From assembly GCA_937898195.1 (NCBI GenBank), contig CALEJD010000018.1, forward strand, positions 1 to 5,829: a stretch of DNA of 5,829 bases, read 5' to 3'. Shown piece by piece: positions 1 through 5,585 of this stretch. Each line of letters begins with the position of its first letter. Position 1 is the stretch's first letter. The position numbers and the translations under genes are program-made. This DNA is from an uncultured Clostridia bacterium. GTDB taxonomy: Bacteria > Bacillota > Clostridia > Oscillospirales > Acutalibacteraceae. The notes beneath the pieces were generated by a model that saw only the letters and a list, made by a program, of their open reading frames with translations, was not told where the DNA came from and did not search any database.

Positions 1-5
1 AATAT

Positions 6-90
6 GCGGGTATGGTGGAATTGGCAGACACGCAAGATTTAGGATCTTGTGCCGAGAGGTGTACAGGTTCGACCCCTGCTACCCGCACCA
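6..90 (+). tRNA. tRNA-Leu, anticodon UAG
   Basis: A class II tRNA that reads CUN leucine codons. The 7-bp acceptor stem pairs GCGGGTA (6-12) with TACCCGC (80-86), followed by discriminator A87 and an encoded CCA (88-90). The anticodon stem CAAGA/TCTTG (33-37 with 45-49) encloses the loop TTTAGGA, which puts TAG at 40-42. A long variable arm (about 50-62) fits leucine. The T loop is TTCGACC (68-74); its stem has one A-C mismatch at the outer pair (63/79) and is otherwise paired. The promoter lies before the window, or the gene belongs to a tRNA cluster starting upstream. A terminator follows directly. Confidence 0.97.
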
Positions 91-121
91 AAACGCAACC
101 TCTTGTTAAGGTTGCGTTTTT
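91..121 (+). terminator. Rho-independent terminator of tRNA-Leu
   Basis: CGCAACCT (94-101) pairs perfectly with AGGTTGCG (109-116) around a 7-nt loop. An A run (90-93) precedes the stem and five T (117-121) follow it. It starts directly after the CCA end of tRNA-Leu. The 3' arm also supplies the weak -35 element of the next promoter. Confidence 0.9.
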
Positions 122-140
122 CTCATTTTATTGATATAAT
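112..140 (+). promoter_or_regulatory. Extended -10 promoter for the 162-569 gene
   Basis: A perfect TATAAT at 135-140 is preceded by TG one base upstream (132-133), which makes an extended -10. At 17-nt spacing there is only a weak -35, TTGCGT (112-117), lying in the terminator stem of tRNA-Leu. Transcription would start near 147, giving a leader of about 15 nt that just includes the ribosome binding site AAAGGAG (147-153). The hexamer is seen in the sequence; its use is inferred. Confidence 0.6.
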
Positions 141-161
141 ATTAAAAAAGGAGAAATAAAT

Positions 162-569
162 ATGGATTTATTTATAACAATAATGATTGTAGCAACTTTT
201 GTTGTAGTTCTTATCCCAATTATAAATCATAAAAAAGTAACAAATGGCATCATCAATTATGACAATAATATGAGAAAATATGTTTATAAAGTAAATCTTT
301 CCAAAAAAGAAATAATTAAACTTCTTAACGAAACAAATGAATTTGATGAATTAAACTGCACTTTTAATCAGGATGAAACAATTATTAAATTTTCTAAAGT
401 AGGTTCAAATATTAAATATTATTTTCATGTGTATGAACACGATGACTACTCGTTGTTAATGTTGGAACAGGCATCAAAATTTGGTAATTATCTACAATAT
501 AAACTTAATCCGTTTTTTGTGAATAAATTGAATGCAGAAATTGTACCATTTTCACTACACAAATTTTAA
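162..569 (+). CDS. Small membrane-anchored protein of unknown function
   Basis: A 135-residue protein whose family I do not recognise. Residues 3-22 form one hydrophobic segment (FITIMIVATFVVVLIPII), followed at once by HKK; by the positive-inside rule the remaining 110 residues should face the cytoplasm. That part is a mixed alpha/beta soluble region: a possible helix at 47-60 (SKKEIIKLLNET), strands near 66-92, and a C-terminal stretch with NPFFVNKLNAEIVPFS (116-131). No catalytic motif is visible. The start is well supported by AAAGGAG at 147-153, 8 nt upstream of ATG, and by the promoter just before it. The stop is only 27 nt before the CapA-like gene, so the two are probably one transcript. 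It is AT-rich, like the 4818-5540 gene. Real as a gene with good confidence; function unknown. Confidence 0.8.
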   Translation: MDLFITIMIVATFVVVLIPIINHKKVTNGIINYDNNMRKYVYKVNLSKKEIIKLLNETNEFDELNCTFNQDETIIKFSKVGSNIKYYFHVYEHDDYSLLMLEQASKFGNYLQYKLNPFFVNKLNAEIVPFSLHKF

Positions 570-596
570 ATTTGCATATATGAAAGGCTTATTCCT

Positions 597-1760
597 ATGA
601 AAAAAACTACTTCATTAGTATTTACCGGCGATATTGGTTTTGACCGATATATGTACGGTAAATGGGATGATGAAAATTTAATATCACAAGAAATTCTTCA
701 CTTTCTTCATAGTGCAGACCATGTTATAACTAATGTTGAAGGTCCTGTTGCAGTTGCAGAACAAAATACAACTCAAAGTGGTGTTCAGCAGTTATTACAC
801 ACCATTGACCCGAAAGCTGTTAAAGTCCTTAAAAATATGAAATCAGATATATGGAATATTTGCAACAATCATATTATGGATGCAGGTGCTTATGGTATTG
901 AAAGCACACTTAAAATTGCAAAAGAAAACAATGTACAGACAATCGGCGCTGGTATGAATATAGACGAGGCAAGAAAACCTGTTATTCTTAATGAAGCAGG
1001 CGGTATCGGTATGTTTGGTGTTGGTTATCAGCGAGCTTGTCGTAAGGCTGATGTTGATAAGCCGGGTTGTTACAGTTGGAGTGACCTTGACGAGATTCAG
1101 AAATCCATTGACGATATTAAAAAGACTTGTCGTTGGTGTATTGTTATAGCTCACGCAGGTGAAGAATTCACTCCACTCCCTTCCCCTTATACTCGTGAAA
1201 GATATCATAAATATTTAGAAATGGGTGCAGATATTGTTGTTGCACATCACCCACACGTACCAATGAATTATGAAACTGTTGGCGATAAAGTGATTTTCTA
1301 TTCACTTGGTAATTTTATTTTTGATACTGATTATCAGCGTTCGCAGTTTAATACTGATATTGGATTGATTATTAAACTTAACTTTACAGAAAATGAGTTT
1401 GATTTTGAGCCTATGGGACTTAAAATTGTTCGTGGTGAAGAAAAAATAGTTAAAGATAAGTTACCACGTATATTTGTTGACGTGCAGGAAGACGAATATG
1501 AGCTTTTAGCACCGTTATCAGCAAAGATGCTCATTTCTGCTACAAAGCGTCAGATGACCTATTTAAAGCCCGAAGAATTTAAGGGCGCAAGTGAAGAAAA
1601 ATGGAAAGAACATTTCGCAGAACCATTGAGAACAGGTAGAGTACCCGGTGAAACACTTGATTTTTATATTATATGTCCCCTTGCCGAAAAAGCCGAAGAA
1701 GGCAAATGGAAAGAAAGCAAATTAGAAGATGTTAAAAACTATATTTTAGAGCAAATGTAA
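597..1760 (+). CDS. CapA family (PGA_cap) metallophosphatase-like protein
   Basis: A 387-residue member of the CapA/PgsA family, a branch of the calcineurin-like metallophosphatase fold named after poly-gamma-glutamate capsule synthesis. The ordered motifs are visible: FTGDIGFDR (9-17, with D12), NVEGPV (46-51), CNNHIMDAG (89-97, with N91, H92, D95), a GAGMN turn (117-121), IAHAGEE (184-190, with H186), AHHPHVP (216-222) and YSLGNFIFD (235-243). These are the expected metal-site positions and all are present. Residues 244-387 are a less conserved C-terminal part. CapA of capsule operons is membrane-anchored, but here the N-terminus begins almost directly with the first beta strand, with no signal peptide or membrane segment, so a cytoplasmic enzyme is likely. 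No capB/capC-like genes are nearby, so a role in capsule cannot be assumed and the substrate is unknown. ATG 597 follows AAAGG (583-587) by 9 nt. It probably shares a transcript with the small membrane protein upstream. Confidence 0.9.
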   Translation: MKKTTSLVFTGDIGFDRYMYGKWDDENLISQEILHFLHSADHVITNVEGPVAVAEQNTTQSGVQQLLHTIDPKAVKVLKNMKSDIWNICNNHIMDAGAYGIESTLKIAKENNVQTIGAGMNIDEARKPVILNEAGGIGMFGVGYQRACRKADVDKPGCYSWSDLDEIQKSIDDIKKTCRWCIVIAHAGEEFTPLPSPYTRERYHKYLEMGADIVVAHHPHVPMNYETVGDKVIFYSLGNFIFDTDYQRSQFNTDIGLIIKLNFTENEFDFEPMGLKIVRGEEKIVKDKLPRIFVDVQEDEYELLAPLSAKMLISATKRQMTYLKPEEFKGASEEKWKEHFAEPLRTGRVPGETLDFYIICPLAEKAEEGKWKESKLEDVKNYILEQM

Positions 1761-1817
1761 ATTTAAAAATAGAATTATTGATAGTGTCTGTACAGTAGTA
1801 AAACAGATTAATTAAAC

Positions 1818-1825
1818 AGAAGGTG
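1818..1825 (+). promoter_or_regulatory. Ribosome binding site deciding the GNAT start
   Basis: AGAAGGTG precedes two adjacent ATG codons. From the end of AGAAGG (1823) the gap is 4 nt to ATG 1828 but 7 nt to ATG 1831, so 1831 is the better placed start. The AGGTG end also matches the last five bases of the ideal AAGGAGGTG site. Confidence 0.6.
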
Positions 1826-1830
1826 TAATG

Positions 1831-2589
1831 ATGATTACAAGTCGTGAAATGTATGATATTGTGCGAAACCAACTAGCTATTGATTACAATTGTCTTCCTA
1901 TGGATTTTGAAAGGAACGATATAATTTTCACAAAAGCTTTTAAAGACCTCGGCAGACGCGAAATGCCTTTCGGATATCCAAGATGTGAAATTATCACTAT
2001 GGGCAAAAGTATGATTGTAAATGCAACAGACGATGTTTTACCTTTTCTAAAGAAAAATTTTTCAAAGAAAACAAAATGCGAAATTTTAAACTCTCCTTTT
2101 ATTTATGGCGTTAATCCATATTATCTACCTAACATTGAAAATATCAACGGAATTACTATAAACAATAAATTTACTTACAAAATTATAGAACATGAACAAA
2201 TATACGATTTCTATAAATTTGATAGCTTAAATAATGCACTACAATATAATAAAAACAGTTTAAGACCTGAAATTATAGGAATTGCTGCATTTGATAACAA
2301 ATCTTTTGTCGGTATTTCCTGTGCAAGTAAAGATAGCGAAAAAATGTGGCAAATTGGTGTAGATATACTATCAGATTATAGAAATAATGGCATTGCTACC
2401 ACAATCGTAAATATGCTTACAAGAGAAATATTAAATCGTGGGATTGTTCCTTATTACACAACCGACTCAAGCAATATTGCTTCTCAAAGAACAGCAATAT
2501 CATCTGGCTACATTCCTGCTTGGTCTCATTGTTTTAGACATAGACTTAAAGGCGGAAAATTATCTTTTTTGAATCATATATTATATTAA
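1831..2589 (+). CDS. GNAT family N-acetyltransferase
   Basis: A predicted acetyl-CoA-dependent acyltransferase of 252 residues (253 if ATG 1828 is used; residue numbers here count from 1828). The C-terminal half carries the GNAT fold: a strand MWQIGVDIL (173-181), then the acetyl-CoA pyrophosphate loop YRNNGIAT (184-191), which fits the R/Q-x-x-G-x-G/A signature, and its helix TIVNMLTREILNRG (192-205). A strand follows, then the motif B region with N216, ASQRTAISSGY (218-228) and a final strand. The N-terminal 140 residues are not typical GNAT sequence, which recalls the long GNATs of Firmicutes (PF12746 type) in which a variable N-terminal part selects the substrate. The acceptor cannot be named. 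It lies 67 nt after the CapA-like gene with no terminator between, so co-transcription is possible; I find no convincing promoter in the gap. Its last 44 nt are antisense to the end of the amidase frame. Confidence 0.85.
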   Translation: MITSREMYDIVRNQLAIDYNCLPMDFERNDIIFTKAFKDLGRREMPFGYPRCEIITMGKSMIVNATDDVLPFLKKNFSKKTKCEILNSPFIYGVNPYYLPNIENINGITINNKFTYKIIEHEQIYDFYKFDSLNNALQYNKNSLRPEIIGIAAFDNKSFVGISCASKDSEKMWQIGVDILSDYRNNGIATTIVNMLTREILNRGIVPYYTTDSSNIASQRTAISSGYIPAWSHCFRHRLKGGKLSFLNHILY

Positions 2590-3097
2590 AAGGCAGTTTG
2601 AGCTGCCTTTTTAACCGAGAATTAACTTTTTCAATATGCACAGGACTTAATGAATTATATCTGTAACTATCAAGTCGTCGCATATACGAGTCAACTGTAT
2701 GTGCACAAACAATGATTTCACCATCCGTTTCAAATCCTGTTACAATAAGAGTGTGATAAAGTCTTTGTCCGTTACTTAAAAAGATTACATCACCAAGTTG
2801 AATTTCACCTATATTAGCATCTCTGCCAACTGGTCCTACACTTTCATTTGTAGTTAAAAATCTATACAAATATTCTACGCCCGACCAAGCTGGCGCACGA
2901 TTATCAGGCGAAATATAATACCAACCATAATCACGGGTATAATTCATTACACCTGCACCTGCATAAATGCATTGTGATGCAAAATTTGTGCAATCCCCAC
3001 CTATTTCGTGAAAGTCATAATACTGCGGATTTCTTGACAACGCCCACCTTTTAGCATATTCAACTGCATTATTTCTGTTATATTCAAAACTACGCAT
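2546..3097 (-). CDS. Amidase_6 family protein with abnormal C-terminal tail
   Basis: A 183-residue protein matching the putative amidase domain PF12671, a papain/NlpC-like cysteine hydrolase fold. Visible hallmarks are YNRNNAVEYAKRWALSRNP (6-24), GGDCTNFASQC (33-43) with the likely nucleophile C36, GVMNYTRDYGWYYI (49-62), APAWSGVEYLYRFL (68-81), the likely catalytic H115 in LYHTLIVTG (113-121), and AHTVD (132-136). There is no signal peptide, so it is cytoplasmic unless exported another way; the substrate is unknown. ATG 3097 is the only possible start, since an in-frame stop lies three codons upstream. Its SD, AGGGTGA (3110-3104), sits inside a hairpin. As I recall the family, members end soon after the HI seen at 154-155. 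Here the frame continues about 28 residues: codons 163-170 are the terminator hairpin and 171-183 are antisense to the GNAT gene. Removing one A from the A5 run (2631-2627) would end the protein at a TAA (2613-2611), just before the hairpin. Confidence 0.88.
   Translation of the reverse strand: MRSFEYNRNNAVEYAKRWALSRNPQYYDFHEIGGDCTNFASQCIYAGAGVMNYTRDYGWYYISPDNRAPAWSGVEYLYRFLTTNESVGPVGRDANIGEIQLGDVIFLSNGQRLYHTLIVTGFETDGEIIVCAHTVDSYMRRLDSYRYNSLSPVHIEKVNSRLKRQLKLPFNIIYDSKKIIFRL
2588..2612. terminator. Bidirectional terminator inside the amidase frame
   Basis: GGCAG (2592-2596) pairs with CTGCC (2603-2607) around the loop TTTGAG, and AAAA (2588-2591) pairs with TTTT (2608-2611). On the plus strand it follows the GNAT stop (TAA ending 2589) and closes with five T. 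On the minus strand it has AAAAA before and TTTT after, so it can stop the amidase transcript as well. The amidase stop codon (2548-2546) lies about 40 nt beyond it on that strand. Confidence 0.82.
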
Positions 3098-3134
3098 AAA
3101 AAATCACCCTATACAGTTTATGCACAGAGTGATT
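3098..3134 (-). terminator. Symporter terminator hairpin burying the amidase RBS
   Basis: On the minus strand, 3134-3121 pairs along 14 bp with 3115-3102 around a 5-nt loop (UAAAC). Four more U (3101-3098) then run directly into the amidase ATG; with the last two stem bases that is six U. Three of the 14 pairs (3108/3128, 3111/3125, 3113/3123) are G-U on minus-strand RNA but A-C on the plus strand, so the structure is stable only for minus-strand transcripts. It begins 8 nt after the symporter stop and has the form of an intrinsic terminator. Its 3' arm holds AGGGTGA (3110-3104), the only SD for the amidase ATG, so any readthrough mRNA would carry a masked ribosome site. Confidence 0.75.
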
Positions 3135-3141
3135 AATATGA

Positions 3142-4536
3142 TTAATTCCAATAATCTGTTTTATGTGGTAAGTCGATATTCTTTGCCTTGAAAACTGGTT
3201 CAATGCCATCTTTACGCTGTTTTTCATAATCTTTTAATGCTCTGTAAGCATATTTACCAAGATAAAGAATAACAGGCATATTTATAACCGTCATTGCACC
3301 CATAGTAACGTCGGCAATGCCCCAAAGCAAGTCAGCACTAAGACCTGCACCAAGGAAAATAATAGCTGAAGCAACGATATAATAAACGCTCATAAATGCT
3401 TTGCTTGGCATTTTACCGAAAATATGGAAAATGCATTTATCAACATAGAAAAGGTTGCCGATAAGTGTTGTGAATGCAAACAAAATCATTGCAATAGTGA
3501 TAAAAATCGGACCAAATGTACCAAGAGTAGTGCTTAATGCTGCCTGAACATAAGGTGCACCTGAAAGTTCCGCAGATGGCTCAACGCCAGAACTCATACA
3601 CATAAATGCTGTTGCAGAACAAATAAGAATTGTATCAATAAATACTGATAATACTTGCACAAGACCTTGCTTTACAGGGTGATTAACTTCTGCTGATGCT
3701 GATGCATTTGGTGCAGAACCAACACCCGCTTCATTACTGAAAAGTCCACGCTTGATACCATACATTACACAAGAACCACTGAAACCGCCGAAAATTGCTT
3801 CAAAGTTAAATGCTTCACTAAAAATAGTTTTAAAAATATCGGGCAATAGTCCAATATTCATAAATACAATTACAAGTGCAACAATAATATAAGCAACGCC
3901 CATAAGTGGCACAAGTGTGCTTGTAACTTTAATTACGCGTTTGCCGCCACCAAAAAGGCAATAACCAACAACAACGGCAACAATCAAACCTATAATCCAA
4001 GGAGTAATTTCTGCATTATAGAAACTGTAGCCAGAAAATGTTGATTGCAAATTATAAGATGCAAGCATATTAAAGCCAAAGCCATAGGTAATAATAAGTA
4101 AAATTGAAAATATAATCGCTAAAGGTTTGCTGTGTAAAGCAGTTTCGATATAATATGCAGGTCCACCATAGCATCCGTCAGGACCTTTTCGCTTATAAAT
4201 CTGTGCGAGTGTACTTTCAATAAATGCAGATGCGCTACCTACAATAGCGATAACCCACATCCAAAAAACAGAGCCAAAACCACCAAGGCAAAGTGCAGTT
4301 GAAACACCGATAATATTACCTGTACCTACACGAGATGCGGTTGAAACCATAAGCGCTTGGAATGATGAAACACCATTTTCTGGCTTTTCAAGAACAGCTC
4401 TAAATTGTTCTTTTAATAGTCTGAACTGAACACACTTAGTACGCAGAGTGAAATATAGTCCACCAAGTACAAGAATTATTATAAGAATGTAGCTGTATAA
4501 CGCATCATTTACAGTATTGATTATTTGTTCGAACAT
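3142..4536 (-). CDS. AGCS family sodium:alanine/glycine symporter
   Basis: A 464-residue inner-membrane transporter of the alanine or glycine:cation symporter family (DagA/AlsT type), which imports small neutral amino acids with Na+ (or H+). The length is normal and about ten to eleven membrane segments are visible, the first at 14-30. Family motifs occur in order: SSFQALMVSTASRVGTGNIIG (57-77), GGFGSVFWMWVIAIVGSASAFIE (85-107), LAQIYK (110-115), YGGPAYYIE (123-131), and RGLFSNEAGVGSAPNASA (263-280) followed by a helix to 312. The charged tail (434-464) is cytoplasmic. ATG 4536 is preceded by AGGAG (4547-4543) at 6 nt. A perfect consensus promoter gives a leader of only about 22 nt, too short for a glycine riboswitch or T-box, so no RNA control is evident upstream. 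The hairpin at 3134-3098 ends it. Which amino acid it carries cannot be told from the sequence. Confidence 0.95.
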   Translation of the reverse strand: MFEQIINTVNDALYSYILIIILVLGGLYFTLRTKCVQFRLLKEQFRAVLEKPENGVSSFQALMVSTASRVGTGNIIGVSTALCLGGFGSVFWMWVIAIVGSASAFIESTLAQIYKRKGPDGCYGGPAYYIETALHSKPLAIIFSILLIITYGFGFNMLASYNLQSTFSGYSFYNAEITPWIIGLIVAVVVGYCLFGGGKRVIKVTSTLVPLMGVAYIIVALVIVFMNIGLLPDIFKTIFSEAFNFEAIFGGFSGSCVMYGIKRGLFSNEAGVGSAPNASASAEVNHPVKQGLVQVLSVFIDTILICSATAFMCMSSGVEPSAELSGAPYVQAALSTTLGTFGPIFITIAMILFAFTTLIGNLFYVDKCIFHIFGKMPSKAFMSVYYIVASAIIFLGAGLSADLLWGIADVTMGAMTVINMPVILYLGKYAYRALKDYEKQRKDGIEPVFKAKNIDLPHKTDYWN

Positions 4537-4564
4537 AAAATACTCCTAAATTCACAATGCTAAA

Positions 4565-4593
4565 ATTATATATTATACAGAGAAAATTGTCAA
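4565..4593 (-). promoter_or_regulatory. Perfect sigma-A promoter of the symporter
   Basis: On the minus strand TTGACA (4593-4588) is followed by exactly 17 nt and then TATAAT (4570-4565), a full match to the housekeeping consensus. A second TATAAT (4577-4572) lies inside the spacer, making the 13-mer TATAATATATAAT. The predicted start is near 4558, about 22 nt before the symporter ATG. Such a strong promoter suggests high or repressor-controlled expression. Confidence 0.85.
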
Positions 4594-4599
4594 ATAATT

Positions 4600-4623
4600 A
4601 AAATCAAGAAAAGTCTTGATTTT
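4600..4623. repeat. Perfect 10-bp palindrome between divergent promoters
   Basis: AAAATCAAGA (4600-4609) and TCTTGATTTT (4614-4623) are exact inverse complements around AAAG. The palindrome lies 7 nt upstream of the symporter -35 and its right arm contains the -35 of the tRNA-Ser promoter. It could be a weak two-way terminator that shields both promoters, or an operator for a dimeric regulator. The pairing is seen; either role is inferred. No gene ends next to it, which weakens the terminator reading. Confidence 0.6.
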
Positions 4624-4644
4624 GAAGTTCCTATAATATATAAT
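4616..4644 (+). promoter_or_regulatory. Promoter of tRNA-Ser
   Basis: TTGATT (4616-4621) is spaced 17 nt from TATAAT (4639-4644). An additional TATAAT (4632-4637) lies within the spacer. Transcription should start near 4651, about 10 nt before the mature tRNA end, a usual short tRNA leader. The layout copies that of the opposite symporter promoter. Confidence 0.7.
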
Positions 4645-4660
4645 ACTGTACTGTCGACAC

Positions 4661-4753
4661 GGAGAGTTGTCCGAGATGGTTTAAGGAGCACGATTGGAAA
4701 TCGTGTAAACTGCTAAAACGGTTTCGAGGGTTCGAATCCCTTGCTCTCCGCCA
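4661..4753 (+). tRNA. tRNA-Ser, anticodon GGA
   Basis: A class II tRNA for UCC/UCU serine codons. The acceptor stem pairs GGAGAGT (4661-4667) with GCTCTCC (4743-4749, one T-G pair), followed by discriminator G4750, normal for serine, and an encoded CCA (4751-4753). The anticodon stem CACGA/TCGTG (4689-4693 with 4701-4705) encloses TTGGAAA, so GGA is at 4696-4698. The long variable arm forms its own stem, AAACTG (4707-4712) with CGGTTT (4719-4724). The T arm is GAGGG-TTCGAAT-CCCTT (4726-4742). It has its own promoter and terminator, so it is a single-gene unit. Confidence 0.97.
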
Positions 4754-4792
4754 AAAAGTATGGAATGCACTCAAATGCATTCCATACTTTTT
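4753..4792 (+). terminator. Strong terminator of tRNA-Ser
   Basis: AGTATGGAATGCA (4757-4769) pairs without mismatch with TGCATTCCATACT (4776-4788) around CTCAAA; four further A-T pairs (4753-4756 with 4789-4792) extend it to 17 bp and end in a T run. It starts at the last base of the tRNA CCA end, so it also separates the tRNA from the gene at 4818. Confidence 0.93.
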
Positions 4793-4803
4793 ATAATTCA
4801 AAC

Positions 4804-4811
4804 AAAAGGTG
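4804..4811 (+). promoter_or_regulatory. Ribosome binding site fixing the start at 4818
   Basis: AAAAGGTG lies 6 nt before ATG 4818. A GTG inside this site (4809-4811) is in frame and would lengthen the protein by three residues, but it would then have no SD of its own. I therefore take ATG 4818 as the start. Confidence 0.75.
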
Positions 4812-4817
4812 TTAACT

Positions 4818-5540
4818 ATGAATACAACAATAACTCTTGATGATTTAAAAAAACTTTTTAGTAACAATGACATAAATAGTTATCATATTAGTGTATCAAC
4901 TAATTTTATTGATAATTGTATTTGGTTTTTTGAATTTGATGAATACATTTCTTTCTTAAAAGAAAACAATGTAAAAAATGTTTTTCTAAATGAAGAATTT
5001 TATGAAAAAGATGATTACATAATAACAAATGAAATCGTTGAATGGGAAATGAGACATAAATCAGGCTTTTTACCGGAATTTATAGAAATAATAGAAAAAT
5101 ATAACAAAGAATTATTATCAGCCGATTTTAATATTCCACACCACATCTTTGCAATTTCTACAATAAATAATCTGAATTTTTTATTTATGTTTTCAAATGA
5201 AGATTACTATGAAAAAATGAATATTAAAGAACCAAAAGAAAAACTCAACGATATTTATGTAAAATTTTCAGCTGAAATTGAAAATAAAAAAACTTTTGAA
5301 ACAGACGAAAAAGCTAAATTAGAAAAACAACTACTTGAATATTTAAGTAAAAATTCAGATTTTTTAATTTGTACCAATAAAGAAATGAGAAAAAGATTTC
5401 TCAAAGAGTTTATTCAAAAAAATCAAACAGGTAGTTTTGCATTATTGGTAAAATATTGGTCACCATATGGTACAGGTTCATATAATAAAGAAGCCTTAAA
5501 TTACATTGAATATGCTTGGCGTATAATTAAAAGTAAATGA
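4818..5540 (+). CDS. AT-rich gene for an unrecognised 240-residue protein
   Basis: I do not recognise the family. The product is a soluble-looking protein with no signal peptide or membrane segment, rich in K, E, N, F, I and Y. The N-terminal part (7-50) reads as alternating helix and strand with several aromatics (IWFFEFDEYISFL, 35-47); a strand-like FAISTINNLNFLFMF (111-125) follows. A charged, probably helical stretch spans about 146-180, with a possible short coiled coil at 162-178. The end is SDFLICTNKEMRKRFLKEF (180-198) and a Gly/Ser/Tyr-rich segment before a final helix (223-238). No catalytic or nucleic-acid motif is evident. It stands alone between a tRNA-Ser terminator and a convergent gene, with no clear promoter in the 25 nt between that terminator and its start. 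Position behind a tRNA gene and strong A/T bias would fit acquired DNA, but no integrase or repeat of the tRNA end is in view. Confidence 0.8.
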   Translation: MNTTITLDDLKKLFSNNDINSYHISVSTNFIDNCIWFFEFDEYISFLKENNVKNVFLNEEFYEKDDYIITNEIVEWEMRHKSGFLPEFIEIIEKYNKELLSADFNIPHHIFAISTINNLNFLFMFSNEDYYEKMNIKEPKEKLNDIYVKFSAEIENKKTFETDEKAKLEKQLLEYLSKNSDFLICTNKEMRKRFLKEFIQKNQTGSFALLVKYWSPYGTGSYNKEALNYIEYAWRIIKSK

Positions 5541-5546
5541 TATAAA

Positions 5547-5576
5547 AAGAGCCTATCGATTGATAGGCTCTTATAT
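5547..5576. terminator. Shared hairpin between convergent genes
   Basis: AAGAGCCTATC (5547-5557) pairs perfectly with GATAGGCTCTT (5562-5572) around GATT. On the minus strand the stem is followed by TTTTT then ATA, a good U tract for the AcnX-like gene ending at 5586. On the plus strand the tract is poorer (TTATATTTTA), yet it sits 6 nt after the stop of the 4818-5540 gene and probably serves both. Confidence 0.85.
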
Positions 5577-5585
5577 TTTAGTTAA

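Noticed and set aside
580..600. Six-codon open frame overlapping the CapA-like start as ATGA
   Set aside because: It has no SD of its own, and its first bases are the SD of the next gene; the overlap is most likely chance.
843..1208. Minus-strand 121-residue open frame
   Set aside because: It lies entirely inside the well-supported CapA-family gene, antisense to its conserved motifs, and shows no recognisable domain.
1334..1534. Minus-strand 66-residue open frame
   Set aside because: Shadow of the CapA-family gene with a low-complexity Ser-rich sequence.
1761..1830. Separate promoter for the GNAT gene
   Set aside because: TTGATA at 1778-1783 has no acceptable -10 at 16-19 nt, and the CTGTACAG palindrome (1788-1795) is too short to interpret.
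4537..4660. Glycine riboswitch or T-box ahead of the symporter
   Set aside because: The perfect promoter leaves a leader of only about 22 nt, which cannot hold either element.
4631..4873. Minus-strand 80-residue open frame across tRNA-Ser
   Set aside because: It is antisense to the tRNA and its terminator; the RARDSNPRNRF-like stretch is the usual false peptide produced by translating the reverse of a tRNA gene.
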